Assembly (NCBI GenBank): GCA_900539525.1
Contig: UQCM01000028.1
Location: 1-33,971, forward strand
DNA from: an uncultured Blautia sp.
GTDB lineage: Bacteria > Bacillota > Clostridia > Lachnospirales > Lachnospiraceae
Reading direction: 5' to 3'
Length of the DNA: 33,971 nucleotides
In this document: positions 8,654-16,787 of the stretch, piece by piece
Layout of the letters: each line of letters starts with the position of its first letter
Position numbering within the stretch: position 1 is the first letter of the stretch
The notes under the pieces: model-generated
Told to the model about the DNA's origin: nothing
Databases searched by the model: none
Seen by the model: only the letters and a program-made list of their open reading frames with translations
Program-made: the position numbers and the translations under genes

Positions 8654-9631
8654 TCATAGAAGTTTCTCTAGTTGATCTCGAAATCTATTTGCAACTCGAA
8701 ATGTCATACCAGGAAATACTGCAATTATTAGAAGTGATCCTTTTTTTATCAGTGACAGTTTTTTCTTTAACAAAATCCATGAAGTATTACGTATAAATGC
8801 TCTTCCCTGCCGAAGTCTTTCTCTGTCTGCTCCACGAAAATGTCCCATCGTGCACTTGGAATACGGTTCTAACAAGCAAATCAGAATTTTATAAATATCA
8901 TCCACTGGAAGTTCCTGCTCCAGATATAATTCAATTCTTGTCTTAAAAACATCGATCAAATCTAAATAATTCCTTGTTTTATGCGTATTCATCGTACTAC
9001 TTTCCAATACTCTGTGAAGGTACAGAACATCCTGTATTACTCGTATACTATTACATTTTAAGTAAAGTTGATCTGAAAAAAACTCGTCCTCAAAATACTT
9101 ACCCTCAGGAAATTTTAGATTTTCTAAAATATCTCTTCTATAAATCTTATTCCAGACAACTGTCCAGACGCCATAGTTCTTCTGAATCTTCCAATGCGCC
9201 AAAACTTCTCTTCCACTTACTTCCATATCTTGAAGATGAAGTGAGAAATTATCCTTTTCATCTGGAAGAATATTGAGGAAATCACATACTACCATATCAT
9301 ACTCTGAATGTTCGATAACCTCGTAAAGTCTTTCTATCATATTATCGGCTAAGCAATCATCTCCATCCAGAAATGTGATATATCTTCCGGATGCCTGCTC
9401 CAGTCCTGTATTTCTTGCTGCAGCTGCTCCCCTGTTTTCCGTATGGATCACAAGAATCCTGTCATCTTGTGACGCATAAGAATCACAGATAATGCCTGAT
9501 TTATCTTTCGAACCATCATCAACCAGAATCAATTCAAAATCCTGAAAGGTCTGATTTAACACACTCTCTATACACTGTGCGATATAGTTTTGCACCTGAT
9601 AGACAGGAACGATCATACTGACTTCTGCCAT
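8654..9631 (-). CDS. GT2 family glycosyltransferase (tandem copy 2)
   Basis: A 325-aa GT-A fold glycosyltransferase of family 2. The N-terminus MAEVSMIVPVYQVQNYI leads into ELILVDDGSKDKSG, and the DxD-type metal site is FLDGDDCLADN (about 93-103). A later region with DEFFSDQLYLKC resembles the acceptor-side ED motif of family 2 enzymes. The C-terminal helix is hydrophobic and basic, so the enzyme is probably membrane-associated. The start at 9631 is chosen because MAEVS aligns with the paralogous gene just upstream and AGGAGA precedes it; in-frame codons further 5' lie within that gene. It adds one sugar to the growing unit; donor and linkage cannot be read from the sequence. Confidence 0.88.
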   Translation of the reverse strand: MAEVSMIVPVYQVQNYIAQCIESVLNQTFQDFELILVDDGSKDKSGIICDSYASQDDRILVIHTENRGAAAARNTGLEQASGRYITFLDGDDCLADNMIERLYEVIEHSEYDMVVCDFLNILPDEKDNFSLHLQDMEVSGREVLAHWKIQKNYGVWTVVWNKIYRRDILENLKFPEGKYFEDEFFSDQLYLKCNSIRVIQDVLYLHRVLESSTMNTHKTRNYLDLIDVFKTRIELYLEQELPVDDIYKILICLLEPYSKCTMGHFRGADRERLRQGRAFIRNTSWILLKKKLSLIKKGSLLIIAVFPGMTFRVANRFRDQLEKLL

Positions 9632-9648
9632 TCTCCTATACTCTCCTT

Positions 9649-10674
9649 TTATCCATGTGCTTTTCGTACAACTCTCATAAATACTGGTCCAAACAATACC
9701 AAAAGCTTTTCCTGCCTCCAAAAGATTAATTGTTGCTTAATCTTGTCGCCTCTTGACAATCCTAATGATACAGGATGTGAAATATATTTATCTACTTCAA
9801 GTTTTTTTCTCACTTCTCTGATTTTCACTAGCTTTTCTCTTACATTCCACTTACACGCTGGAAAACACAGCAAATAAATGATATAGGAATAAGCGTTTAC
9901 TATTATATTTGACATCAATATCTTTTTTCTTTCTGGTTCTATTCCAAAGCTATTCATAAAATGATGACACGCCCGAACCATTTCCAACTGACAGCTTATT
10001 CCAGTCTCTTGCCAGCGATTTGCGGAAGACCCCATCCTCATACAATAATGATAAGAATTATCTGAAAGGAAACAGATTTTTTTACAATTCTCCAGAACCT
10101 TCAGCACGAAAATATGATCTTCCGATATTCTGATTTCAGGAAATCGAATATTGCCGATTGCTTCTCTTTTGAAGAAATAATTCCACACATAATTGCTGCA
10201 ATTTGGCCAAAATTGCTCCATTACTCCTGCTATTTGATCGTGAGTCAGAATGTCTGTAAAATCAGGTGCATTCCTTTTTTCTTCATTTACACATTTTTCC
10301 TCTTTCCATAATTCCATAGTATGTCCATGTCTCAATACATCTGCGTCATTTTCTTTCATGAATGAAACACACTTTGCTATCATTTTATCCTCTAGCCAAT
10401 CGTCTCCATCCACAAAACACAGATAGCTTCCTTTTGCACATGTAATTCCTTGATTCCTCGCAATGGCCACCCCACTGTTCTTCTGGTGAATTACTTTCAC
10501 TCTTCTATCTCTTCCGGCATATTCATCACAAATCTGCCCTGACTGATCTTTAGAACCATCATCCACAAGAATCAACTCAAAATCAGTGAAGGTCTGTGCC
10601 AATATACTATCTACACATTGTCTTATATAATTTTCCACCTGATATACAGGTACAATGATGCTTACCTCTGCCAT
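9649..10674 (-). CDS. GT2 family glycosyltransferase (tandem copy 1)
   Basis: A 341-aa family 2 glycosyltransferase. MAEVSIIVPVYQVENYIRQC, ELILVDDGSKDQSG and FVDGDDWLEDKM (about 93-104) give the nucleotide-sugar and metal-binding core, and EIRISEDHIFVLKVLE corresponds to the ED motif. The first 60 residues are close to identical to those of the next gene while the acceptor halves differ, which points to duplication followed by divergence in acceptor specificity. AAGGA lies 8 nt before the ATG. It lies 19 nt downstream of a GT4 gene and 17 nt upstream of its paralogue, consistent with co-transcription. Confidence 0.88.
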   Translation of the reverse strand: MAEVSIIVPVYQVENYIRQCVDSILAQTFTDFELILVDDGSKDQSGQICDEYAGRDRRVKVIHQKNSGVAIARNQGITCAKGSYLCFVDGDDWLEDKMIAKCVSFMKENDADVLRHGHTMELWKEEKCVNEEKRNAPDFTDILTHDQIAGVMEQFWPNCSNYVWNYFFKREAIGNIRFPEIRISEDHIFVLKVLENCKKICFLSDNSYHYCMRMGSSANRWQETGISCQLEMVRACHHFMNSFGIEPERKKILMSNIIVNAYSYIIYLLCFPACKWNVREKLVKIREVRKKLEVDKYISHPVSLGLSRGDKIKQQLIFWRQEKLLVLFGPVFMRVVRKAHG

Positions 10675-10693
10675 ACATGCTATCCTTTATTTC

Positions 10694-11779
10694 CTATAAC
10701 AACTCTAAAATGTTTCCCCACTGCTTCTTGATCTTTTTCATCGTAAATTGATCCATACTTAAAAATGCATTTTCTGCAAACTGACTTCTCAACCCCGGGT
10801 CATTGATCAGCATTTCTATTTTCTTTACCATATCATTGCAATCAAACGGTTTGATAAGATAACCATCAATTTCATTATGTATCAATTCCCGCGGACCCAT
10901 TTTTACATCAAAGCACACACATGGGACTTTCATTTCTCTTGCTTCCAATATACTCAGTCCCAGACCTTCATATTTTGAAGTAACTACAAAAATACTTGCC
11001 TGCTGTAAATAGTCATCTACATTCTCAACATTTCCTTTAAGGATGAGACGGTTCTGAAGATGATAGTCTATAATAAACTGTTCGAGACTCTTTCGTTCAA
11101 TGCCATCACCGAGTATCACCCATTGCCATTCCGGATATCTCTGCAAAAGTTCAACAGATACCTTTTTTAAGTATTCAACTCCTTTTTCCGGAACAAGACG
11201 TCCAACGGAAAGGATCATTTTTTTCTTTTCTGGTACAGTCCCCTGTTTGAATCTGTATGCAACCGGATTATAAATCCGGCAAATTGCATGTTTTCTTCCA
11301 AGCCTGTTCTTGTATTCTTCCAGATCGCCATCGGTAAGTACGACCACATAGTCTGATCGTTTCACAGAATATCTTAGAATCATCTTACGATACAAAACAG
11401 ATAATTCAAAATCCACTGTAAAATGCTCCCACGACACCACCTTCGTTCTCAACAGCCTCGCTGCAGGTATTGCAAGCACATCCAGCACGATGTCAACATC
11501 TATGATAATATCGATCTGCTTATCTTTCAACAATTTTCGCAGTTTACCTATCATCGGTATATAGCCCGGTCCCGGATTTATCCATTTCTCTCCCAACCGG
11601 TATCTCTTAATATCCGGATGCAGCGGATAGAACGGTTTTTCCTGTTGTTCCGTCAGACTGATAAAGCAGATCTCATAGGTATTCTCTTCCTGCAGGGCAT
11701 TAGCAATCTGTACGGCTACACGCTCCGTTCCGCCGCTTCTTGTAATATCGCCTGAAAAAAAGCAGATTTTCTTCCTCAC
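10694..11779 (-). CDS. GT4 family glycosyltransferase
   Basis: A 361-aa GT-B fold enzyme of the GT1/GT4 group. The N-terminus KKICFFSGDITRSGGTERV carries the glycine-rich acceptor-domain loop. The donor domain contains KKKMILSVGRLVPEKG and the EX7E signature EGLGLSILE, followed by REMKVPCVCFD and GPRELI. It is a retaining glycosyltransferase with unknown sugar. A GTG at 11779 is taken as the start because GGAGG lies 6 nt upstream. The in-frame ATG at 11806 has no ribosome binding site, and longer versions run into the preceding gene. Base composition falls from GC-moderate at its 5' end to AT-rich at its 3' end, so this gene sits on the compositional boundary of the locus. Confidence 0.83.
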   Translation of the reverse strand: MRKKICFFSGDITRSGGTERVAVQIANALQEENTYEICFISLTEQQEKPFYPLHPDIKRYRLGEKWINPGPGYIPMIGKLRKLLKDKQIDIIIDVDIVLDVLAIPAARLLRTKVVSWEHFTVDFELSVLYRKMILRYSVKRSDYVVVLTDGDLEEYKNRLGRKHAICRIYNPVAYRFKQGTVPEKKKMILSVGRLVPEKGVEYLKKVSVELLQRYPEWQWVILGDGIERKSLEQFIIDYHLQNRLILKGNVENVDDYLQQASIFVVTSKYEGLGLSILEAREMKVPCVCFDVKMGPRELIHNEIDGYLIKPFDCNDMVKKIEMLINDPGLRSQFAENAFLSMDQFTMKKIKKQWGNILELL

Positions 11780-11816
11780 GGATTTCCTCCCTGGTATGAT
11801 CCTCATGATATCAGAG

Positions 11817-12518
11817 TTAAAAGGTTGCTTTCTTTTTCTTCCGTGTCCATTGCAGGAGAAGGATCGATGAAAGTACTCTAACCATGTATTTTGTTGCATT
11901 TACCGGTGTCAGATAGCTTTTCCCTCTCGTCCTTTCTTCCATCTCGACTTTCACTTCCTGCACATCCGCTCCCATACGGATCAGACAGGCAATCGTATCC
12001 GGCTCCGGTGAATATTCATTGTTTTCTGCAAAAAGACGGACAATATTCCTTTTGTAAAGGCGCATCCCACTGGTAGGATCTGTCAGGTACTTTCCTGTTG
12101 TCATCTTGATAGCGGCAGAGATCATTTTTCCACCCAGAGTTCTCAGCCGGAACGGCATTCTCGTTCTATAGAATCTGGAAGCGATCACAACATCGCAGTT
12201 TTTTTCTTCCATGTGTCTTACCATGTCTTCGATATATTCCGGCAGATGCTGTCCATCCGAATCAAACTGTAAGGCCATATCATAATCATGTTCCAGGGCA
12301 TATTTCATCCCGGTCTGTATGGCTCTGGCGAGCCCCTGATTCACGGGATGGTGGATCACATGATACCGGTTTGTCTCGCATATTTCGCCTGTGCGGTCTG
12401 TGGATCCGTCATTAATAATCACATAATCGTACTGCGGACAGGCTGCTTTCAGACGTTCCATCACTTTTTCTAAATTTTGTTCTTCATTGTATGCTGGTAT
12501 GATAATTAATACTTTCAC
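11817..12518 (-). CDS. GT2 family glycosyltransferase, polyprenyl-phosphate type
   Basis: A 233-aa enzyme resembling dolichyl/polyprenyl-phosphate sugar synthases. Motifs are IIIPAYNEEQNLEKV, YVIINDGSTDRTGEIC, the metal site LQFDSDGQH, ASRF and TDPTSGMRLYKR. It has no C-terminal pair of transmembrane helices, only a short hydrophobic stretch (RVLSSILLLQW). It could make a lipid-linked sugar for a GT-C enzyme or act directly on the repeat unit. The start is GTG with GAGGAAAAAACG upstream. It is 12 nt from the preceding GT4 gene. Confidence 0.85.
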   Translation of the reverse strand: MKVLIIIPAYNEEQNLEKVMERLKAACPQYDYVIINDGSTDRTGEICETNRYHVIHHPVNQGLARAIQTGMKYALEHDYDMALQFDSDGQHLPEYIEDMVRHMEEKNCDVVIASRFYRTRMPFRLRTLGGKMISAAIKMTTGKYLTDPTSGMRLYKRNIVRLFAENNEYSPEPDTIACLIRMGADVQEVKVEMEERTRGKSYLTPVNATKYMVRVLSSILLLQWTRKKKKATF

Positions 12519-12530
12519 CGTTTTTTCCTC

Positions 12531-13748
12531 TTAAGTATTCTTTTCATCTGCCAGGGCAAGGAATTCTTCCAGCCCTTTCGTATGGTACAACACCTTTTTC
12601 TTCGCTTCTTCTCCGTAGCTTCTGCATGCTTCCGGATGACAGATCATCCAGAGAAGCTGTTCACTGACCGCCTCCGGTGTCAGCGCGCACAGACAACCGT
12701 CGATCCCGTTATTGATCTGTTCTCTGTTCCCGCTGCAGTCCGTTGCAAGAACCGGCTTTCCAAGCGTCAGCGCTTCCTGTATGGCGATACTCTTCCCTTC
12801 AAATCCGGTCGCATGCACATAGATATCAGATTGCTTACAGTAAGGAAACGGATTTCCCTTTACGCCCAGAAGGATGAAATCCTTCTCCAGGCGGGCATCT
12901 CTGATCTGCTGTTCCAGACTGTCCCGGAGATCACCCTCCCCCAGCACATACCACCGGACAGGTACGCTGCATTTTTCTTTCAGTAGAGCCATTGCCTGAA
13001 TCGCGATATCATACCGCTTCTGTCTGGTCAGCCTTCCGATCGTCAGAATACGGCAGCCCTGAAAATCATCTTCAAAACCGCCTCCCTCCTCTGCCATACG
13101 CCGGATTCGTTCTTGATTGATCAGATTGTGAAAGACAGAAACCTTCTTTTCATATTCCGGATATACTTCCAGGAAATGCTCTTTTACCTCGTCTGATACG
13201 GTAAAGATTCTGTCAAACTTCCTGTAACAGTCAAGATCCAGTTCTCTTCCGTATCCGGCTTTTCCGTAATCGATATGGACAAACGCCGCTTTTTTCTTTG
13301 CCTTTACATGCTCTGCGACATAATAGGTCGCTCCACCCTCCAGATAGGCAACTGCCAGATCATATTCTTTCTTTATGACCGGTGCCCCGTCAGCAAGCAC
13401 CCGCCAGCACAGCTTATCCGGCAGGATTTTCCCGCTCCTTCGCATTGTTTGAAGATTCTTCAGCAGATAGGGTGCGAGCCTTAAGAACACTCCCTTTCTG
13501 ATTCCGGCCTTCAGTACACTCCACATCAGATGATTTCTTCCTTCTTTTGTAAGAACAGATACATCTTTATAATTCTGATTGAGCAGCTGTACCTGTTTTG
13601 GCAGTGCATGGCTCAATTCTCCCTGTCCTGTCAGTACAAAAAGAGAAATCTTATATCTTTCCGGATCCAATGCATCGAACAGATCCAGCATGGCACGCTC
13701 GGCACCGCCATATCCCAGTGTATTGATGACAAATAGTATCTTCTTCAT
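12531..13748 (-). CDS. GT4 family glycosyltransferase
   Basis: A 405-aa GT-B enzyme. The N-terminus MKKILFVINTLGYGGAERAM shows the GGAER acceptor loop typical of GT4. The donor half has CRILTIGRLTRQKRYDIAI, WYVLGEGDLRDSLE and the EX7E motif EGKSIAIQE, then LGKPVLATDCSGN. It is cytoplasmic, probably peripheral to the membrane. GGGAG precedes the ATG. It is the first gene after pelG and still has the GC-moderate composition of the Pel genes, so it may belong to the original locus and add a sugar to the Pel-type backbone. Confidence 0.88.
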   Translation of the reverse strand: MKKILFVINTLGYGGAERAMLDLFDALDPERYKISLFVLTGQGELSHALPKQVQLLNQNYKDVSVLTKEGRNHLMWSVLKAGIRKGVFLRLAPYLLKNLQTMRRSGKILPDKLCWRVLADGAPVIKKEYDLAVAYLEGGATYYVAEHVKAKKKAAFVHIDYGKAGYGRELDLDCYRKFDRIFTVSDEVKEHFLEVYPEYEKKVSVFHNLINQERIRRMAEEGGGFEDDFQGCRILTIGRLTRQKRYDIAIQAMALLKEKCSVPVRWYVLGEGDLRDSLEQQIRDARLEKDFILLGVKGNPFPYCKQSDIYVHATGFEGKSIAIQEALTLGKPVLATDCSGNREQINNGIDGCLCALTPEAVSEQLLWMICHPEACRSYGEEAKKKVLYHTKGLEEFLALADEKNT

Positions 13749-13775
13749 CAGATGTTTGCTTCTCCCTCATTTATC

Positions 13776-15254
13776 TTATGTTTCTGTTTCCAGGCTTGCC
13801 TCTGACTTTTTCTGTGCTGCGAGATCAAATACCTTCGGAGAAGGCCTGATCCCCTTTGCCTGTTTCATGATATTTCCTCTGCAGAACATATGCTCATCGA
13901 GATGTCGTTCCATCCACCAGAGACGCCGGTAGGCAACGACGAATCCGGTCAGGGATCCGACCCATACCCCGAACCCGAAAAAGATGGGGCTGAAATGTAC
14001 GGCAATCAGGCTTGCCAGAAAGGTTCCCGCGCAAAAGCTGACAGCTGTGAGCACTGCACCATTCAGATCTTCAAAATAGTACAGAAAGATGATCTCCGAG
14101 TACATCAGGAACAGGGTAAAATATCCGGCTGCCACCATCGGATAGATCCGCATGACCAGGCCTGCATACCCCATGCGCGGAAGAAAGATCACAAAGATCA
14201 GGTATATGAAGACCGACACGATAAACTGCAGGCGCACCAGTGTCATCAGTTCGCTGCCAAGCTGCCGGAACATCCTCTTTCTCGTATTCCGGATATCAAT
14301 GCCTCTTCCGCCAAATACCGCATCTGCATAAGCCCGATAGCGTTCATGGAAATACATCTCCACCCTCGAAATGAAGATCACACTTGCCGATATATTGGTA
14401 AACATGGCAAGGCAGGTGGCCATATCGTAGGGCTGGTTGCATACGAAAGTACGAACCAGATGCATGGCCATATCCGTTCCCCAGAACACAAAATTATGGA
14501 TAAATAATCCCAGAGTGTAAAGAAAATTGATCAGGATCAGCTGCCAGTATCTTCGAAAATAGGTAAATACTCTCCGGTATTCCTCGCTGTTATCCGGGAA
14601 AAACTGATGGATCTTTGCCCATTCCAGTACGGCTGTCAGGAAGAAGCCAACCGCCAGCGCCAGCAGCATACTATATGTGATACTGACTTTACATACATAT
14701 CTGAGAAAAACGGACAGTAAGAATGATGTTACCATTCCGATCAGGAAATAGAGGGAGATCAGCCGGTATTCTTTGCAGATCGACAGATACAGCATATTGT
14801 AGAAAACCATCACCAGACTGACAAAGCAGCAATACCCGGTAAACACATAATAAATCGGAACGCCCCCCATCAGATGCTCCCAGAAGCAAAACGGGATCGC
14901 GAACAGGCAGCTGAAACAGATATTGGTCAGCAGCCCCACTCTGTGACACGGAAGTACATCCTCGTACCGTTCCTCAAAGATCACATCCGACATATAGCGG
15001 GACAATACCGCATTGAATGGTGAGGTCGTCAGCAGAGAGAAGATAAAAACATACAGCACCGTGCAGGAAAAGAGCTCCCGGTCGATAAAACGAACCGTAT
15101 TGAATTTCAGTACCTTCTGCATCAGCATCAGGTTGATGATGACCACAAGAACCGGTGCAATGGTTACCACGGTACTGTAGAAAAATCCTACGATATTGGT
15201 AGTGATCGTATTCTTATGATAGATCCGGTTGAGTTTTACACCAATTCCTGCCAT
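13776..15254 (-). CDS. pelG: Pel-type exopolysaccharide transporter PelG
   Basis: A 492-aa membrane protein with about 12 predicted helices and short loops. It starts MAGIGVKLNRIYHKNTITTN and continues with VTIAPVLVVIINLMLMQ and LSRYMSDVIFEERYEDVLP, features of PelG, the MOP-superfamily partner of PelF. In Pseudomonas and Bacillus Pel systems PelG with PelD and PelE forms the inner-membrane complex that exports the polymer made by PelF. GGAGAGAGGT is directly upstream of the ATG at 15254; the longer reading from 15284 has no such site. It follows pelF by 58 nt, the expected order. Confidence 0.88.
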   Translation of the reverse strand: MAGIGVKLNRIYHKNTITTNIVGFFYSTVVTIAPVLVVIINLMLMQKVLKFNTVRFIDRELFSCTVLYVFIFSLLTTSPFNAVLSRYMSDVIFEERYEDVLPCHRVGLLTNICFSCLFAIPFCFWEHLMGGVPIYYVFTGYCCFVSLVMVFYNMLYLSICKEYRLISLYFLIGMVTSFLLSVFLRYVCKVSITYSMLLALAVGFFLTAVLEWAKIHQFFPDNSEEYRRVFTYFRRYWQLILINFLYTLGLFIHNFVFWGTDMAMHLVRTFVCNQPYDMATCLAMFTNISASVIFISRVEMYFHERYRAYADAVFGGRGIDIRNTRKRMFRQLGSELMTLVRLQFIVSVFIYLIFVIFLPRMGYAGLVMRIYPMVAAGYFTLFLMYSEIIFLYYFEDLNGAVLTAVSFCAGTFLASLIAVHFSPIFFGFGVWVGSLTGFVVAYRRLWWMERHLDEHMFCRGNIMKQAKGIRPSPKVFDLAAQKKSEASLETET

Positions 15255-15312
15255 ACCTCTCTCCTTTCCGCACAGACGCCTCAATGTTCAGTGCTTCTAT
15301 AATTTCATGGTT

Positions 15313-16773
15313 CTATTTTCCGTTTCCGTATTCCGGCTCATTTTCCTCCCATACCAGGTTCTGCCTCTGTGCCGCTTCCCGGTAGATGCTTTCATACGTT
15401 TTTTTCATGTCTTCGATTTTGTATTTTCGTATCAGCCTCTGATATCCGGCCTCTGCCATCTCTTTTCGCACCTCCGGATTCTGCGCCAGATATACCATGG
15501 CATTCGCGATTTCCTCGATATTCATAATATGTGTCAGGATTCCTGCTTTGCCGTATTCATCATCCTCGCCATATAAGAGTCCTTTGCAGTTTCCTACATC
15601 TGTTGCGATCACCGGCACACGTGCCGCAAAGCTTTCCAGAATCGTCAGCGGCTGTCCTTCGCTGATGCTGGTGAGAATGGTCATATGCATCCATCCCAGA
15701 TATTCCGTGACCTGGATCCTTCCTGTAAATTCGATATCCGGAATCTCCATCATCTCTACCATTTTAAAGCATTCTGCCGCGTACTCCGGATCTTCATCAT
15801 AAGGCCCCATGATCCATAATTTCAGGTTCTGGCATCGTTTCTTTGCATAGGCAAAGGCCTGGATCATCGTCTTCACATCTTTGATCGGTGCCACACGGAG
15901 AACCGCACCGACGTGAATATAGCCTTCCTGCTCCGGCGGAGTTCCCGGAAGGTTCTCCAGTCTCCTGTATTCAATTCCATTGGGTGTGATCGTAGTCTTT
16001 TCTTCCGGACATCCAAGCTCGATCTGGAGCTCTCTGGCATGCTGGTAAAGACTTGTGACCACATCTGCCTGATCATAGGCGACCTGCGACATTTTCTTAA
16101 ACTGCTGAATCCAGATCTTCTTGTAGAGACGCTGTACCCACTCCGCCTTGATCAGTTCTTCCTCTCTCTCCCGGGTATAGATGCCATGTTCAGAAATGAT
16201 CAGCTGCCCCTGATGAAAATGCTTTCCCATACTTCCCAGAATCCCTGCATATCCGGTCGCTACCGCATGATACACATCTGCCTGCGGGATCTCCATCGAC
16301 AATGCAAGGAAAAGAGGCAGGTACATGGAACGCATCGTCCACAGAAAATCGGAGAATACGATATCCGGATACTGCAGATTGTAAGCGTCCAGTACGGCAT
16401 GGTAGAAGTCCTCTCCCATCAGAAGCTGATTGATGGATACCCTGTGATCGCGAAAATATTCAAACATCTCATCCCACTGAACCTCATGATTCAGGATCAG
16501 GCTTCGCAGCGCATGGTATTCCTCCTGTTTCATTCGCTTCTTATGTCTCTTATTGACACTGCCCCAGTCTGCATCCTCCAGATAAAGCTCATGAACTTCT
16601 GTCACATTTTCCGGCAGCTCATAGGCAAATTTTCCGCTTAATTCCCGATTCGCAATGATCGTCAGAAGGATAAACTCCTGTTTCGGGAATGTCCGGATCA
16701 TACTGTGTACCCAGCCGGACACTCCGCCAACCACATAAGGATAGCATCCTTCTGCTATTATACAGATCCGCAT
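15313..16773 (-). CDS. pelF: Pel-type polysaccharide synthase, GT4 PelF
   Basis: A 486-aa GT4 enzyme with the N-terminal DUF3492 domain. RICIIAEGCYPYVVGGVSGW is highly characteristic of PelF, as are the following WVHSMIRTFPKQEF and an EHGIYTREREEE motif near the middle. The EX7E catalytic motif EGQPLTILE spans residues 372-380. PelF is the soluble polymerase that builds the Pel chain (partially deacetylated N-acetylgalactosamine-rich in Pseudomonas; the sugar used by this homologue is unknown). AAGAGG precedes the start at 16773. It lies directly after the DUF2194 gene and before pelG. Confidence 0.92.
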   Translation of the reverse strand: MRICIIAEGCYPYVVGGVSGWVHSMIRTFPKQEFILLTIIANRELSGKFAYELPENVTEVHELYLEDADWGSVNKRHKKRMKQEEYHALRSLILNHEVQWDEMFEYFRDHRVSINQLLMGEDFYHAVLDAYNLQYPDIVFSDFLWTMRSMYLPLFLALSMEIPQADVYHAVATGYAGILGSMGKHFHQGQLIISEHGIYTREREEELIKAEWVQRLYKKIWIQQFKKMSQVAYDQADVVTSLYQHARELQIELGCPEEKTTITPNGIEYRRLENLPGTPPEQEGYIHVGAVLRVAPIKDVKTMIQAFAYAKKRCQNLKLWIMGPYDEDPEYAAECFKMVEMMEIPDIEFTGRIQVTEYLGWMHMTILTSISEGQPLTILESFAARVPVIATDVGNCKGLLYGEDDEYGKAGILTHIMNIEEIANAMVYLAQNPEVRKEMAEAGYQRLIRKYKIEDMKKTYESIYREAAQRQNLVWEENEPEYGNGK

Positions 16774-16787
16774 CGCTGTACCTCTTC

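Noticed and set aside
13890..14507. 205-aa plus-strand open frame opposite pelG
   Set aside because: Charged composition is the complement of membrane-helix codons; not a plausible protein.
15913..16641. 242-aa plus-strand open frame opposite pelF
   Set aside because: Shadow of pelF; no start signals and no recognisable domain.
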